DNA from: Axinella damicornis
Lineage: Eukaryota; Porifera; Demospongiae; Axinellida; Axinellidae
Assembly: GCA_963931865.1 (NCBI GenBank)
Contig: OZ007518.1
Span: 4,136,436 to 4,200,435, forward strand
DNA length: 64,000 nt
Reading direction: 5' to 3'
In this document: positions 1 to 10,800 of the stretch, piece after piece
Layout of the letters: every line of letters starts with the position of its first letter
Numbering within the stretch: the first letter of the stretch is position 1
The notes under the pieces: model-generated
What the model saw: the letters and a program-made list of their open reading frames with translations, nothing else
The model's database searches: none
Told to the model about the DNA's origin: nothing
Translations under genes and position numbers: made by a program

Positions 1-2837
1 TGAGATGGTCAACAAGGGGTGTGTACACTAAGCTATTCACTGATCCCAGGTATAGCTACTCTCTGATAATTGGAATGTTGTGAATAGTGCGTGCACACAC
101 ACTTGTGTGGACCTTCATGGGATATATGTTCCACACTGATGCAGGAGTGGCTAATTCACGTTTTGGTTGCATGTGGACACCAAGGCAGTGGCTCTGGCTA
201 CAGAGGTATGGTATGTAGACATGGAATTAATCTGCCTTGCTTCTGCAACTTGTCCCATTCCATCTGCCAATCACACTGCTAGCTGGCAACTTCTGCTTTG
301 AATTCTACTCTGATTATGCAATGCAATTTTGGAATTCTGACTTCACATAGCTACGTCCAATGTTGAGATTGACAGGCTTGCTCAAAGATGAGACCACTGT
401 CATGCCAATAAGGACGGAGCAGCTGAAGATGAGCGAATGAGTACCTTCAGGAGACAACTAACAGAAAAAGATGTGCTTTTAGATAATGAAATATTGGTAG
501 CTATGTGGTAATGTTGGGTCTGAGACTAATTGTGTGACGCTGGTTTGTAGTGATGATCTTCTGCCGGGAAGGATCGATGTTACCACGGAAAACATGTAGG
601 CGGTGCCGGTACCAGCAGTCAGTACCTGCATGGGTTCCCAGGGAGCACTTGGAGAGTTTCTGATATATCTTGTGATAGAAGCTGCAACAAACGTTCGCCA
701 GCACCTGCTGTCACCGCTTGTGTACATCAAAAATACTGTGAATTTCAAGTCCTAAACCTAGGTTTTGGTTGCATGAGGTGCAACTGCATGCCACATACCT
801 TTGCTGGATCCGGTGCTATAGCAACGCACAAACCTAAGTATGCAGTGCGCATGCAGTAACAGTCATTTTACTGTTGCATTTTGGTGCCGGCGTACTGATT
901 TGGATACACTATATATTCACAGTTCTATTCAGCACAGCTTAGGCAAATATTCATGATTGTGTTTTCTTCGAACTTAGTTATCATGTATCAGCCATGCAAG
1001 GCTGTGCCTTGTAGGACAAAAGGATAAGCAATAATTGGTCAAGGGGACATTTAAGTGACAAAAGGTGTAACTAATGTTCATGCTTAAAGGTTTAGATTTA
1101 GATAAACAAGGGGTTGTTTAAGCAAAAGGGAGGAGGAGGGTTAAGGGCTGGGTATGAGGCTAAACTACAACTGCTTACAACCCAACTTATAGGTTCTAGA
1201 TATGTTTTGCAGTGGACGATTGATTGATCGCCTACGCCTTGTGGGCATATTGGATCAGAGTGTAGGGGTGTATAAATTTAGAATCAAGGCATAAGATGGA
1301 ACCAATTACCGTACTGAGTTCCACTCACTTGTGTGTCAAACCATGCACTTATTGCTCTGGAGATTCCATGCATGTCAATTTTGATAGACCAAGAAGTGTT
1401 TGGCATACCTGGTACGTACCAGGCAAATGTCTAGTACAGAATCAGTAGTTACAAGGCTTTTTGATTGCATGCCAACTCTCCTTGTCCATCCAGCATTAAG
1501 GTAGTAAACATGGGTACCGCGATCTCCGAAACCAAGTTGATGGATAAATGGGCAGCATCAAAGCGTACACAAGTTTCAGCAATACTTTGCATCAAACTGC
1601 TCCCTCTGCTTGAAAATGCCCTAAAACTCAATTTTAAGGCCCTCTACGAAACTGAAAATTTGGACCCACTCCAAGGCCCCACCCACACTCTGACCCCATC
1701 ATCAATACACACACAAAACAGGCCCAAAAACTACGGATGGATTTACCACCTGCTCTCCTCACTTGCAGGCTACAGCCCAAAACTCACTGCCACCCTCAAA
1801 AACAGAGGTTTGGCTACCCTAGGCTTTCAAAAAAAATTCCACGCACACCAACTAAAACCGACTCAAGCCAAGGCCAGTTTCCAAAAGGTCAACCTACCCC
1901 CTGCAAAACTAGGGATGCTTTTCCACGTTCACCTCTCGGTTACAGAGTTTTGGCCACACATCTACTCCCTCTCACCAGCCCAGTCCAGCTACCAAACCAG
2001 CCAAATTCGCCCTAACACGAAAATGGGCGGGGCCTGTAATGCCGAAAGGTCAACTCTCTAGACAACTGTCTAGAGTACCTTGGCCAGGGAGCTGTCGGAG
2101 GCTGTTCACTTTCCAGGCTGTTCTTCGGCCACTTCAGCAGACCCACAAACATTCCTGCTCACTCCACCTAGCTATTCACACTCAGATAGCCCATCGCTAC
2201 ATTCAATAAGCCAGAATAGCTCTTTACTTAAAAAAAAAAAAAAGAAAAAAAAAAAAGTGTTCAAACAAATCTTCAAGGTACCGCACGGCCACATCAGAGT
2301 ACCGATTTGAAACTTGAAAGGGCCGCTAGCCGCATCAAAGAGAGAAGCCCCCCTTGTTTATTCCGGTTGCCGCCATGGGAAAACGTAAACAGATGAATAA
2401 CTCTAAATAACCGTATGCGAGTGACGTCATCTTATTAATTATTCATGAGCAAAATTGCGCGATTTCGCCGATGCCGTGCTTCCTACCTTAAAGTGGAGGC
2501 GGTTTGCATAAATATTTCAGACATTCATAATTTCCTCCTGTAATGAATAATTATAGTGGTGCATGTGATCAGTCTGTCATGTGACTAGTTTGTGTTGATC
2601 TGACTTATAGGACCTCCAACAGACACTAGTACTGTTAGTCTAGCTATTACAAGTGCCAATATTGAGTGCTGTGGATGTATATACACTCATTAGTCTGTTA
2701 CAAGTGCCAATAGCTATTGAGTGCTGTGGATGTACATTGATCTATAGCAGCCTAGTACACTGGAATCACATAGCTATAGCTAGCTGGCTTGCTACTTGTT
2801 GGTGTTTGATCAAGACTCTAACAGAGCTCTTTACTGG
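1..2837. other. Region without a recognised gene
   Basis: I see no convincing coding region here. A G-poor stretch (about 1640-2010) keeps more than one plus-strand frame open, including 1465-2061, but the predicted peptides resemble no family and the openness follows from base composition. A minus-strand open frame at 479-748 is also unrecognised. Other items are an A-rich run at 2230-2256, a short palindrome near 2053-2074, and a direct repeat (2649-2679 and 2700-2734) containing GAGTGCTGTGGATGTA just upstream of the RING/TRAF gene. Confidence 0.6.
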
Positions 2838-4175
2838 ATGATGGCAGGAGGATATGATTATGATTTTATTGATGAAGTACCAGAGAGACATCACTGCATG
2901 ATCTGTACCAAGGCACTCCGAGAGCCTCACCTCACTGGTTGCTGCGGACAAAATTTCTGTCACTCCTGCCTCAAACAATGGTTGGAAAGTCAAGAAAAGG
3001 AAGTTTGTCCTCACTGCCGTGCAGAGAGCTTTCCTCACATGATCAACTTAGAGCGTCAACGTGAAATAGATACATTGAGAGTCCACTGTCCCAACAGATC
3101 TGGTGGTTGCCTATGGGCAGGTGACTTGAGCAGCTTACGCAATCACCTTAACCCTACATCAGGGGATGGATGTTTGTTGCGCAGGCATCAGTGCAGGTAC
3201 TGTGGTCTTGAAGACACCTACCACAACATTACAGGGGTAGGACTCAAGTCGTTTATGCACAACAGCAAAAACCACTACACAGTCTGTCCAAGTTTTCCCT
3301 TAGACTGCCCGAATAAGTGTGGGCTAAAAATGATCAAACGAGTTGATGTGGCATCACATCGAGAAGCGTGTTACTTAGAAATAATCATGTGCCCTAATGA
3401 CTCATGTAGTGAACGAATAGTACGGCACCAATATGATAATCATCAAGACAAGTGTCCTATGAAAGCAATCTACTGTTCAAATGAGTGTGGTAAGCGTATC
3501 AAGAGAATGAATATGGCTGCTCACAGACGTGATCAGTGTCCACTGGAGCTCATCATTTGCCCCAATGTGTGTGCGGCCAAACAAATTAAGCGAAAGGATA
3601 TGACTGCTCACAGAGATCAGTGCCCATTGGAGCCCATTAACTGCCCCAATCTTTGCGGGGCAAAAGAAATCAAGAGAATGGATGTGAATGCTCACAGAAA
3701 TCAGTGTCCACTGGAGCCCATTAGTTGTCCCAATGTGTGTGGGGCCGAAGGAATCAAGAGGAAGGATATGACTGCTCACAAACATCAATGCCCATTGGAG
3801 CTGATTAGTTGCCCCAATCTTTGTGGGACCAAAGAAATAAAAAGAAAGGATATGTCTGCTCACAGACATCAGTGCCTACTGGAGCCTATTAGCTGCCCCA
3901 ATGAGTGTGGAGTTAATGGAATGAAACGCATTGACATGGCAGCTCACCGAGGCAAGTGTCCCATGGAGGTAATAGACTGCCCACTTCAAGAGGCAGGGTG
4001 CACTGAAAGGATACTCCGTTGTAATCTCGATGAGCATATGCAACAGAACACTCAGCAACACTTGGTGAAAATGATGAAAGCATTCAAGAGAGTTTCAGAT
4101 GAGAATGAGAGGCTTGTAAGAGAGATGAATGAACTGAAAGTAATAGTTCGACGGTTAAGGGGCACTCGTATGTAA
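2838..4175 (+). CDS. RING finger protein with tandem TRAF-type zinc fingers
   Basis: Intronless 445-residue protein, probably a cytosolic E3 ubiquitin ligase or TRAF-like adaptor. A C3HC4 RING spans about residues 20-60 (HHCMICTKAL to CPHC). About ten TRAF-type zinc-finger units follow. Six of these (about residues 206-373, bases 3453-3956) are exactly 28 residues each and very alike, with a CPLE-I-CPN-CG-KRKDM-AH-Q pattern. The last 50 residues (after KMMKAFKRV) are a likely coiled coil. The MATH/TRAF-C receptor-binding domain of vertebrate TRAFs is absent. I start at the ATG-ATG at 2838/2841 because MMAGGYDYDF followed by the RING is a usual start for such animal RING/TRAF proteins. An in-frame ATG at 2796 would add 14 residues. 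Family assignment is firm; substrate and pathway are unknown. Confidence 0.9.
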   Translation: MMAGGYDYDFIDEVPERHHCMICTKALREPHLTGCCGQNFCHSCLKQWLESQEKEVCPHCRAESFPHMINLERQREIDTLRVHCPNRSGGCLWAGDLSSLRNHLNPTSGDGCLLRRHQCRYCGLEDTYHNITGVGLKSFMHNSKNHYTVCPSFPLDCPNKCGLKMIKRVDVASHREACYLEIIMCPNDSCSERIVRHQYDNHQDKCPMKAIYCSNECGKRIKRMNMAAHRRDQCPLELIICPNVCAAKQIKRKDMTAHRDQCPLEPINCPNLCGAKEIKRMDVNAHRNQCPLEPISCPNVCGAEGIKRKDMTAHKHQCPLELISCPNLCGTKEIKRKDMSAHRHQCLLEPISCPNECGVNGMKRIDMAAHRGKCPMEVIDCPLQEAGCTERILRCNLDEHMQQNTQQHLVKMMKAFKRVSDENERLVREMNELKVIVRRLRGTRM

Positions 4176-5282
4176 GAGCAGTACGTATAAAAAGGTTGTG
4201 TTTATTATTGTAGCTATGCATAATGCTTGCTTTTGGTTGTAATGCTACACTTTCTAGTTCCTATTTTGTAGTCAGTCAGGTATACATACTTGGAAAGTAG
4301 CTTCCCTGTTATAATTATCTTCATCCCTTCAAAGTCATTTATTATTGCTTGATGATAATTAAGACCAACCCGGCCCTTTCACACCGGATACACTGCTTGA
4401 CTACAGTACGTGTGCACAGCAACGCAATGCACCTTTTCTTGTACCACTATATACTCCTGATCCACGTAATGTGTGGCATGCAATTAAGGAATATTACATT
4501 CATGATTCATCCAAAGGTTTCAGAAGTTGGAATGAATTCTATTGGGACATGGAATTGGGTTTGAGGATCGATAGCACACTCTGAATACGTATACATGAGG
4601 GAAAGTACACCTACATAATTGTGCATGCACTCCAGATGTTGTAATGATAACACTGCAGCCCATATATTTGGAACCCAGGAAAGAAACTCCTGCACCATTT
4701 CCACACTCATGGGCAGACAAACATGCATGGTAATCCCAACACATGCAATTGCTATGATATGACTCTCCCTATACTAGCCATGCATCTCTCGCTTTGTTTC
4801 TAGCAGCATATGTGACCTTTGAACTGCCGAGGATGCTTTGATGGTCACCTACACGTATGTGGCTAGGAAGTGAGAGATATGCAGTGCCAGCACCTGGAAC
4901 ACAGCTACCTCGCTTCAATGAATGCATAAGGGAAAGTAGGTACCTCAGTCCAGCAGTCTGCACAGGAAAATGAAAGGAACTAGAATATATTATGTAGACC
5001 GAACCTTTAATTTGTTCTGAATGGTCTTGCTATAGAAGAAAAGGTGCTTTACTTTGATCTGGAAAATAATTTTTTGGAATTGTAATTCCACGTGCTGTTT
5101 GGCTTCATGCAATTCCATCTCTAATCACATACTTATAGAGTTGCCATACATTTACTCCCATAGAAAAGCGTGCATTTTTTTTCTCCAAATTGCACGGTTA
5201 TTGTAGTCCGAGGGCTGTCATCATATTTCTTCCTTGTCAATATACATACACAACATTTGCCAAGCCAGCACACTACCATACA
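4176..5282. other. Intergenic region between RING/TRAF and hydroxylysine kinase genes
   Basis: This gap holds the 3' flanks of two convergent genes. Minus-strand open frames at 4507-4963 carry no recognisable domain and no clear exon boundaries. I see no RNA gene or transposon with defined ends. Confidence 0.5.
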
Positions 5283-7609
5283 CTATACGTTCCTCATCTT
5301 TATCTCTGCCCACATTCGGTCCACATCTTCCTTGGGGGTCTTCAGAAGCTCCTCTGCAAACTGCCATGAGGGGCCAGCCAGGCCACCGACATAGCTATTC
5401 CATGGCTCCCTCTGAAACTGGATGCTGGTCATCACTGCTCCAAGACAGAGCCTGGCCAGGATGATAAAGTAAAGGCACTCGAGTTCTTCCCCACTCAAGG
5501 GGAATGCTTCCAGGTAGCCTGCACAAAGCATTGGTCCGGTAACAGATAATGGACCTTTCGACTTTGACAAGAGTTTAGAAAGCACTTCTGCAAACTCAAA
5601 AATGCAACATGTTCTTGTACAGTCTCCAAAGTCTATGACACCTGCAACCTCATACTCCCCATCCGCCCGCATGCGGACAATAACATTCATCTTGTTTATG
5701 TCCATGTGAATGATACCACATTTCAATGACGCTAACTTGGGCTGCACATGTGTCTCAAACATTGTGATGATGGTCTCAGCCATTCTCTTCCTGTGTGGGT
5801 CCTCAATGGAAGCCAGGTACTTCCTCAGCTGAAGAAAATTCCTCATGTCCCAAACCGGATCCGAGAACACTCGGCTGTCAATCACAGGGTGGCTGAACTC
5901 CTATTATCAAAAGATCAGCAATAGTGAAACATAATTATGTAGATCATAACCTTATCCCCAGTGTACCCCATTTATTCTTCAGTGCATGATCTCAAAGTAG
6001 CCTCATTCCCAGGCGTTCCCACCGCCAGTATTTCATCGCTTCCAGAATGAAATACTGGCGGTGAAAGGCCTGGGAGATCTGGTCACGTGCGATGACATCA
6101 AGTAGACACATGGTAGACACACGGAGGACGGTGCCCAACGAAGAATCTCGACATCCTGTGTTGTACTGTCCGTCCAATGGCTGGATATCAGAGCGTTCGC
6201 AAGGCAGACGATCGATACCGTTCGTTGTTCACAACGCCGGCGACGGATCAACATGAAACAGGTATTTTAACGGTTGGGCACCGCCCCCCGTGTGTCTACC
6301 ATCTGTCTACCTGACGTCATCGCACGTGACCAGATCTCCGCCGTATTTCATACTGGAAGCGATGAAATACTGGCGGTGGGAACGGCCTGGGAACGAGGCT
6401 AGTCTCAAAGATCATGTGAAGTAAACCTGATGTGGGATACATGTGAGTGGGTGGTGTTGCCTAACAGCAAGTACTATATAATGGTTCGAGTGTGTTCGAC
6501 CAGTGACTTGCTGTCTATATAGAGGACTCAGGAGTTTATGTTAATGTAGTAGTCAGCATTAATGTTAGGAAAGAGAAGAGTTGACTGAAATGCCACAAGA
6601 CTGCTTCCTGACAGGAGAAAATCGTGCATCAAATTTCATTGCCCGCTGCATGGGGCCAGCTCTGTAGAGTGGCTGACTCTGCAGAGGTGTGCCTCTGTCA
6701 ATCAGCCCCCCCACATTCCCCAAACTTGACTATCTTCCAGCGCTGTACTGAGAGCCACGTTATGAAGCTGAAAATCTCACATCGCCAAATTTATTATACG
6801 ACGTGGATATTGGTCCGGCAGGAAGTACATACTTTAGGTATAGGTACCGGAAACACGCGTGCATCTAGAACCGGCCCTGGCCCTAATATACCCTAACCCA
6901 TTGCCCTACTTCGTTCCGGACCAATATCCACTTCGTATAATAATTATTATGTCTTGTACACTACGGTGTGTATTACAGCACTCAGCTTTGCCTTGTGCTG
7001 CATACGCCTCTCAACCTGTTCTCACGTAACTAATCCCGTAATGGACTACTTGCTAACTAGTACAAGAATTTCTGATCCATTCACCTGAAGCATGGCATCC
7101 ATTCTGCCAATGTAGTTCCCCACATCGTACGCCAGCTTGGGGGTGAGCTGTACACTGTCCAAAGTCTCTCCTGGAATGAACACCAATACACGAACACAAA
7201 ACTGAACTCCACTTGCATTAGCCCCAACATCACCTGCCAATAGCTGATTTTCAGAGAGCACTTCAACTTCTTCGCCTTTTCTGTTTGTGAGAGGGTATGG
7301 GCAACTGAAAGCTTTACTTTTCAGGTAATTCGTGACTGCATTAATTCCCTCAATGAGCTCATAGGGCAACGAAGAGTTGGAAAGTTTCAACACGAACTCC
7401 GTCATTGATTCTGGCCCCTCTAGACCTCTGCTAATCCCTTTTCCAACCAACTCTCCATCTAGAGTTCCCCTGAAGTAGTAATTTCTGTCCTCATAGCTGG
7501 GTAACTGCCTCACAGAGCACTCCTTCACCTCCCTGAAGGGGAACACCGCTAAGACAAGGCTAGTGGCGCAGTGGTTTTCCAGTTCAGGTGGTCGGCAGTA
7601 GTCAGCCAT
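5283..7609 (-). CDS. HYKK: Hydroxylysine kinase (APH-fold kinase), two exons
   Basis: Exon 1 is 7085-7609 and exon 2 is 5283-5900. The splice sites read CTTCAG|GTGAAT and ATAATAG|GAGTTC, phase 0, and the product is 380 residues, close to the animal family's usual length. It belongs to the aminoglycoside-phosphotransferase fold. Known animal relatives (HYKK/AGPHD1) phosphorylate 5-hydroxy-L-lysine with GTP in lysine/collagen catabolism. The catalytic loop IIHMDINKMN carries the HxD (240-242) and Asn247. The metal-binding motif VIDFGD places DFG at 265-267. The HGD form common in the family is HMD here, but the catalytic Asp is kept. The start ATG at 7609 faces the divergent gene at 7865. The 1184-bp intron contains two short inverted-repeat elements. 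A bacterial-type APH paralogue is an alternative, but the sequence resembles animal HYKK along its whole length. Confidence 0.9.
5998..6401. mobile_element. Short inverted-repeat element (TAGCCTC family) in HYKK intron
   Basis: Termini are TAGCCTCATTCCCAGGC and GCCTGGGAACGAGGCTA. Longer subterminal inverted arms include CGCCAGTATTTCATCGCTTC at the left. The flanks are ATCTCAAAG (5989-5997) and GTCTCAAAG (6402-6410), a 9-bp target duplication with one mismatch. It has no coding capacity. It is the longest member of the family seen here. Confidence 0.85.
6791..6943. mobile_element. MITE-like inverted-repeat element, second family
   Basis: The left arm starts TTATTATACGACGTGGATAT and the right arm is its near-perfect complement, giving arms of about 37 bp around a short loop. 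A left-end fragment of the same family recurs at about 24413-24470 (GTGGATATTGG followed by CCGGCAGGAAGTACATACTT). It lies in the HYKK intron and is non-coding. Confidence 0.7.
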
Positions 7610-7864
7610 GATTTTAGATTTTAGTTGGTGTTTAGGGGTGGAGCTCGGTACAGTAGCCCCACCCTAGTCTGGCGAAGCCAGACTAGCCCCACCCATCAGT
7701 GAATTGTCAATTAAAAAGGAATGTTTAGGGGTGGAGCTCGGTACAGTAGCCCCACCCATCAGTGAATTGCCAATTAAAAAGGAATGCCACACGTGGTCTG
7801 CTCAGTTTCTCGTACCGTCACTGTACCGTTGAAGTGTTTACACGTAGCTCTAAGATATGGGCCC
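7610..7864. promoter_or_regulatory. Shared divergent promoter region with a tandem duplication
   Basis: Only 255 bp separate the start codons of HYKK (minus) and the ZU5/death receptor gene (plus), so this segment should hold both promoters and 5' UTRs. It contains a direct duplication: unit 1 is 7629-7721 (93 bp) and unit 2 is 7722-7784 (63 bp). Both include GGGGTGGAGCTCGGTACAGT. The 30-bp difference is exactly a 21-bp palindromic insertion plus a 9-bp target duplication. Promoter function is inferred from position; no TATA box was assigned. Confidence 0.6.
7665..7685. mobile_element. 21-bp palindromic insertion with 9-bp target duplication
   Basis: The insert is TAGTCTGGC, then GAA, then GCCAGACTA. 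It is flanked by GCCCCACCC at 7656-7664 and again at 7686-7694. The adjacent tandem unit (7722-7784) carries the same surroundings with a single GCCCCACCC, which is an unoccupied site. It is the smallest member of the TAGYCTC...GAGRCTA-type elements in this window. Confidence 0.85.
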
Positions 7865-10800
7865 ATGGGAAGACTAGTGATGAAGGCGTTGGTGCTACTG
7901 GTGGTATGTTTGCTCTCCTGTCAACTGTGCTGCTCTCAAGAGAGAGAAGAATGGGGGCTGAATGCAACTGGTGAGCAGTTTTCGTTGCACTGCAGCAGTT
8001 GCTTGCTTTAAGTCTTTTTGCATGTTTAGCATGTGCACGTCCAGATAGCTAAGTTCAGTAATATACGTAAGCTTTTGGCAGTAGTCAATGCACGACTTCA
8101 GAATCTATGATGGTAGTATAAAACCTTTACAGCCTGGAGTAGGCCTCAAACTCTAAGTCGGTCATATTCAAATGGGAAAACTTTCTGTACAGCAATGGAG
8201 ACAAACCTTTTTTGCTTGTCCAACTTGAAACTACCATAAATTTAAATCAGAATCAGTGCACTTGTAGTACACTTGCAGTACAGCCCGTAGAGTAGCTCAT
8301 CTATTTTCGGACACCATCAGTTGGACAATGCGATATTTCTCGGACACAGTAAGGTAACTAACCGTACTTTGTGCTTTTTTTTTCATGAGACAGTGAATAA
8401 GAAGCAAAATGAATTACAAGTTCACCTATGTCACAAATGGCTCCAATAGCCAGACCATCAACGCTCAGACAGCAACCTCTATCTTCAGACTCCACTGACT
8501 GTATACTTCAATCTTCGGACATCATCCCAACTAGGCTGAATTGTTCTACAATGAGGCTTTGTAAAATGTTGCCATTCGGTCCGTGGAGTTGAAATAAGGT
8601 CGTTCAAGACAACAGAAAGTTAATTAGAGGTCAAAACTATGCATATCCACAGCATGATTAGGCTACAATTTTATCAGAAAACCCCCAGAAAAATACGGAG
8701 CGTATACTAGGATTATCACGTGGAACATAGTCTAAGACAGCATTAGCGTTTCTAGGACCATAGTTCGGCAGTGTCATGGTGTCAGACATACTCTAGTATT
8801 GACCCGTTGCAGCTGACGTCATAATTTCGAGAATACAGACGGGTACACCAACATGGCTATTTGCATTTTTGGAGATAGCAATTTCTATGGCGATCTCGGC
8901 AAATGCAGTCATGCACCAACAATGTTTCTAGTTGTTGATATGTAGGCTACTTACCAGTGATGCAGGGCACGTCTTGATCAATACCCAGTATATTTATTTC
9001 GGTACACCAAGCGGGGGATGATGGTGGCTTCCGGATAGTATACGGAGATGCTACGGAAAACGTGACGTACAAAAGTGCAGCAGGTCTATAAGTGCACTGA
9101 CACTGAACTGTATTTTATGGCAGTGCCTTTTATTACCAGCAGCTAACGTTGGGCCCTTGATGGCATTACAATGAGAGCAGGGCCGCCAAGAGGGTTCAGG
9201 GGGCCCTGGGCAAACTGTACAACTGGGGCCCCTTTGGTCAGTAAGAGTGGGCATAAGCCCACTCTTTTGTAGGGGGTTCTGGAAATTTTAGGTGCTCTGA
9301 GGTGCATTCTGAGGCCATCATAGGAAATTTTTTTTGTAGTCAAAAACACTCACATGGACATACAACACAAACAAGCACATCTATAGCTAATATAGTCACA
9401 CTATGCTTATTCTTCTTGCTAGCGCCCGTATGCACCCGAAACTGGATTCCGGCTTTTTATTGCCATAGCTACGCGATCGGAGTTTGGATAAGTGATTTAC
9501 GTGTCACAGGAAGTCGAGTGAAGCATAATTAGCTGTGGCGTTCCATAGGGACTTTCCCCACAAATCGCGTTAGAAGTTTACTTGTCGTACTTAGTGACGG
9601 TGTCACAGGACAGGATGTCCCCCCCTTAAATTGTCCCTCCGGACGCGTGGTCCTAGGACCAGTTTGTCCCCCCAGACAGCTGGTCCTAGGACCACGCGTC
9701 CCCCTAGGACATGTGGTCCTAGGACCACGCGTCCCCATTAGGACCAGGTGTCCCCCCACATGATCGATCTGTTCTGGTCTACAGAATTCGCTATTCTACA
9801 AGCTCCCTCTCAACAGTAACTTTCAGCAGCTAAACAGTAGCTTTGCTCATAGAAATAACATGGGCGAGCACTCACTCCCCTAGTGGCGTTAACGTTCCAT
9901 GCCACAAGTTCTCTCATGAGACAGAGACTATAGCTAGACAGAATATAAGCTTCTAGTACCATTTCTTCTGAGCCTACAATGGCTTGTGTGGACCCCCAGT
10001 AACATGTTGCTCAAAAGTAACGTTGACACGTCGACACATGCATGGACAGCACTCCATCCTCCGCGCAAAAGTGCTCAATGCACTTGCGCCGAATAATGCG
10101 GCGCTAGTTCTTAGAAGAACCGGTTGGATAACGACTGAAAGATGCATAGTTGTAAAGGTGATCGTATTCGAGCTCTGTCAATCCCATCTCTTCGCACGTC
10201 GTACATTGATATAAATGGGGGGGCGGGGGATTAAACGACATCTCGTCCTGACGGGGGACATCCAGTCCTGGGACTACGTGTCCGGGGGGACCGCTTGTCC
10301 TAGGACCACGTGTCCGGGGGGACATCTGGTCCGGGGGGACAGCTGGTCCTCCCACAACGGCATATTGTACGATCAAGTTGTTGTATCGAGTTTGTACTAG
10401 CCAGTTATCTCACCCACACTGGAAACCTACTGTTGCTGGGCCCTCTGCCGTGGTTTTGCCGTCATTCTCGAGAGCACGGCGACAACCGAGCTGAGCGCTT
10501 GCCTGTGAATTTTAAAGCAATATTTGGGTGTGGGGGCCCCCTTACACAGGGGGCCCGGGGCAAACTGCCCCTTTTGCCCCCCCTTCTCGGTGGCCCTGAA
10601 TGAGAGTGGTATACCGTAGATCGGGAAAATTTTGTTGTTAAAATATTTTCGTAGTTGCCCTCAACCACGAAAATTTAACACACGAATTTTAACCGCAACG
10701 AATAATTTTTAAGGTCAGCCACGTATAGTACTGAATTCACCTGTGCTGCGCTCACGGTCCTTCTGCGATTCTTCTAGCCCGGAGATGGACTCCCCAATCC

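Noticed and set aside
1465..2061. 198-codon open frame
   Set aside because: It lies in a G-poor stretch where other frames are also open. No domain, signal or homology was recognised.
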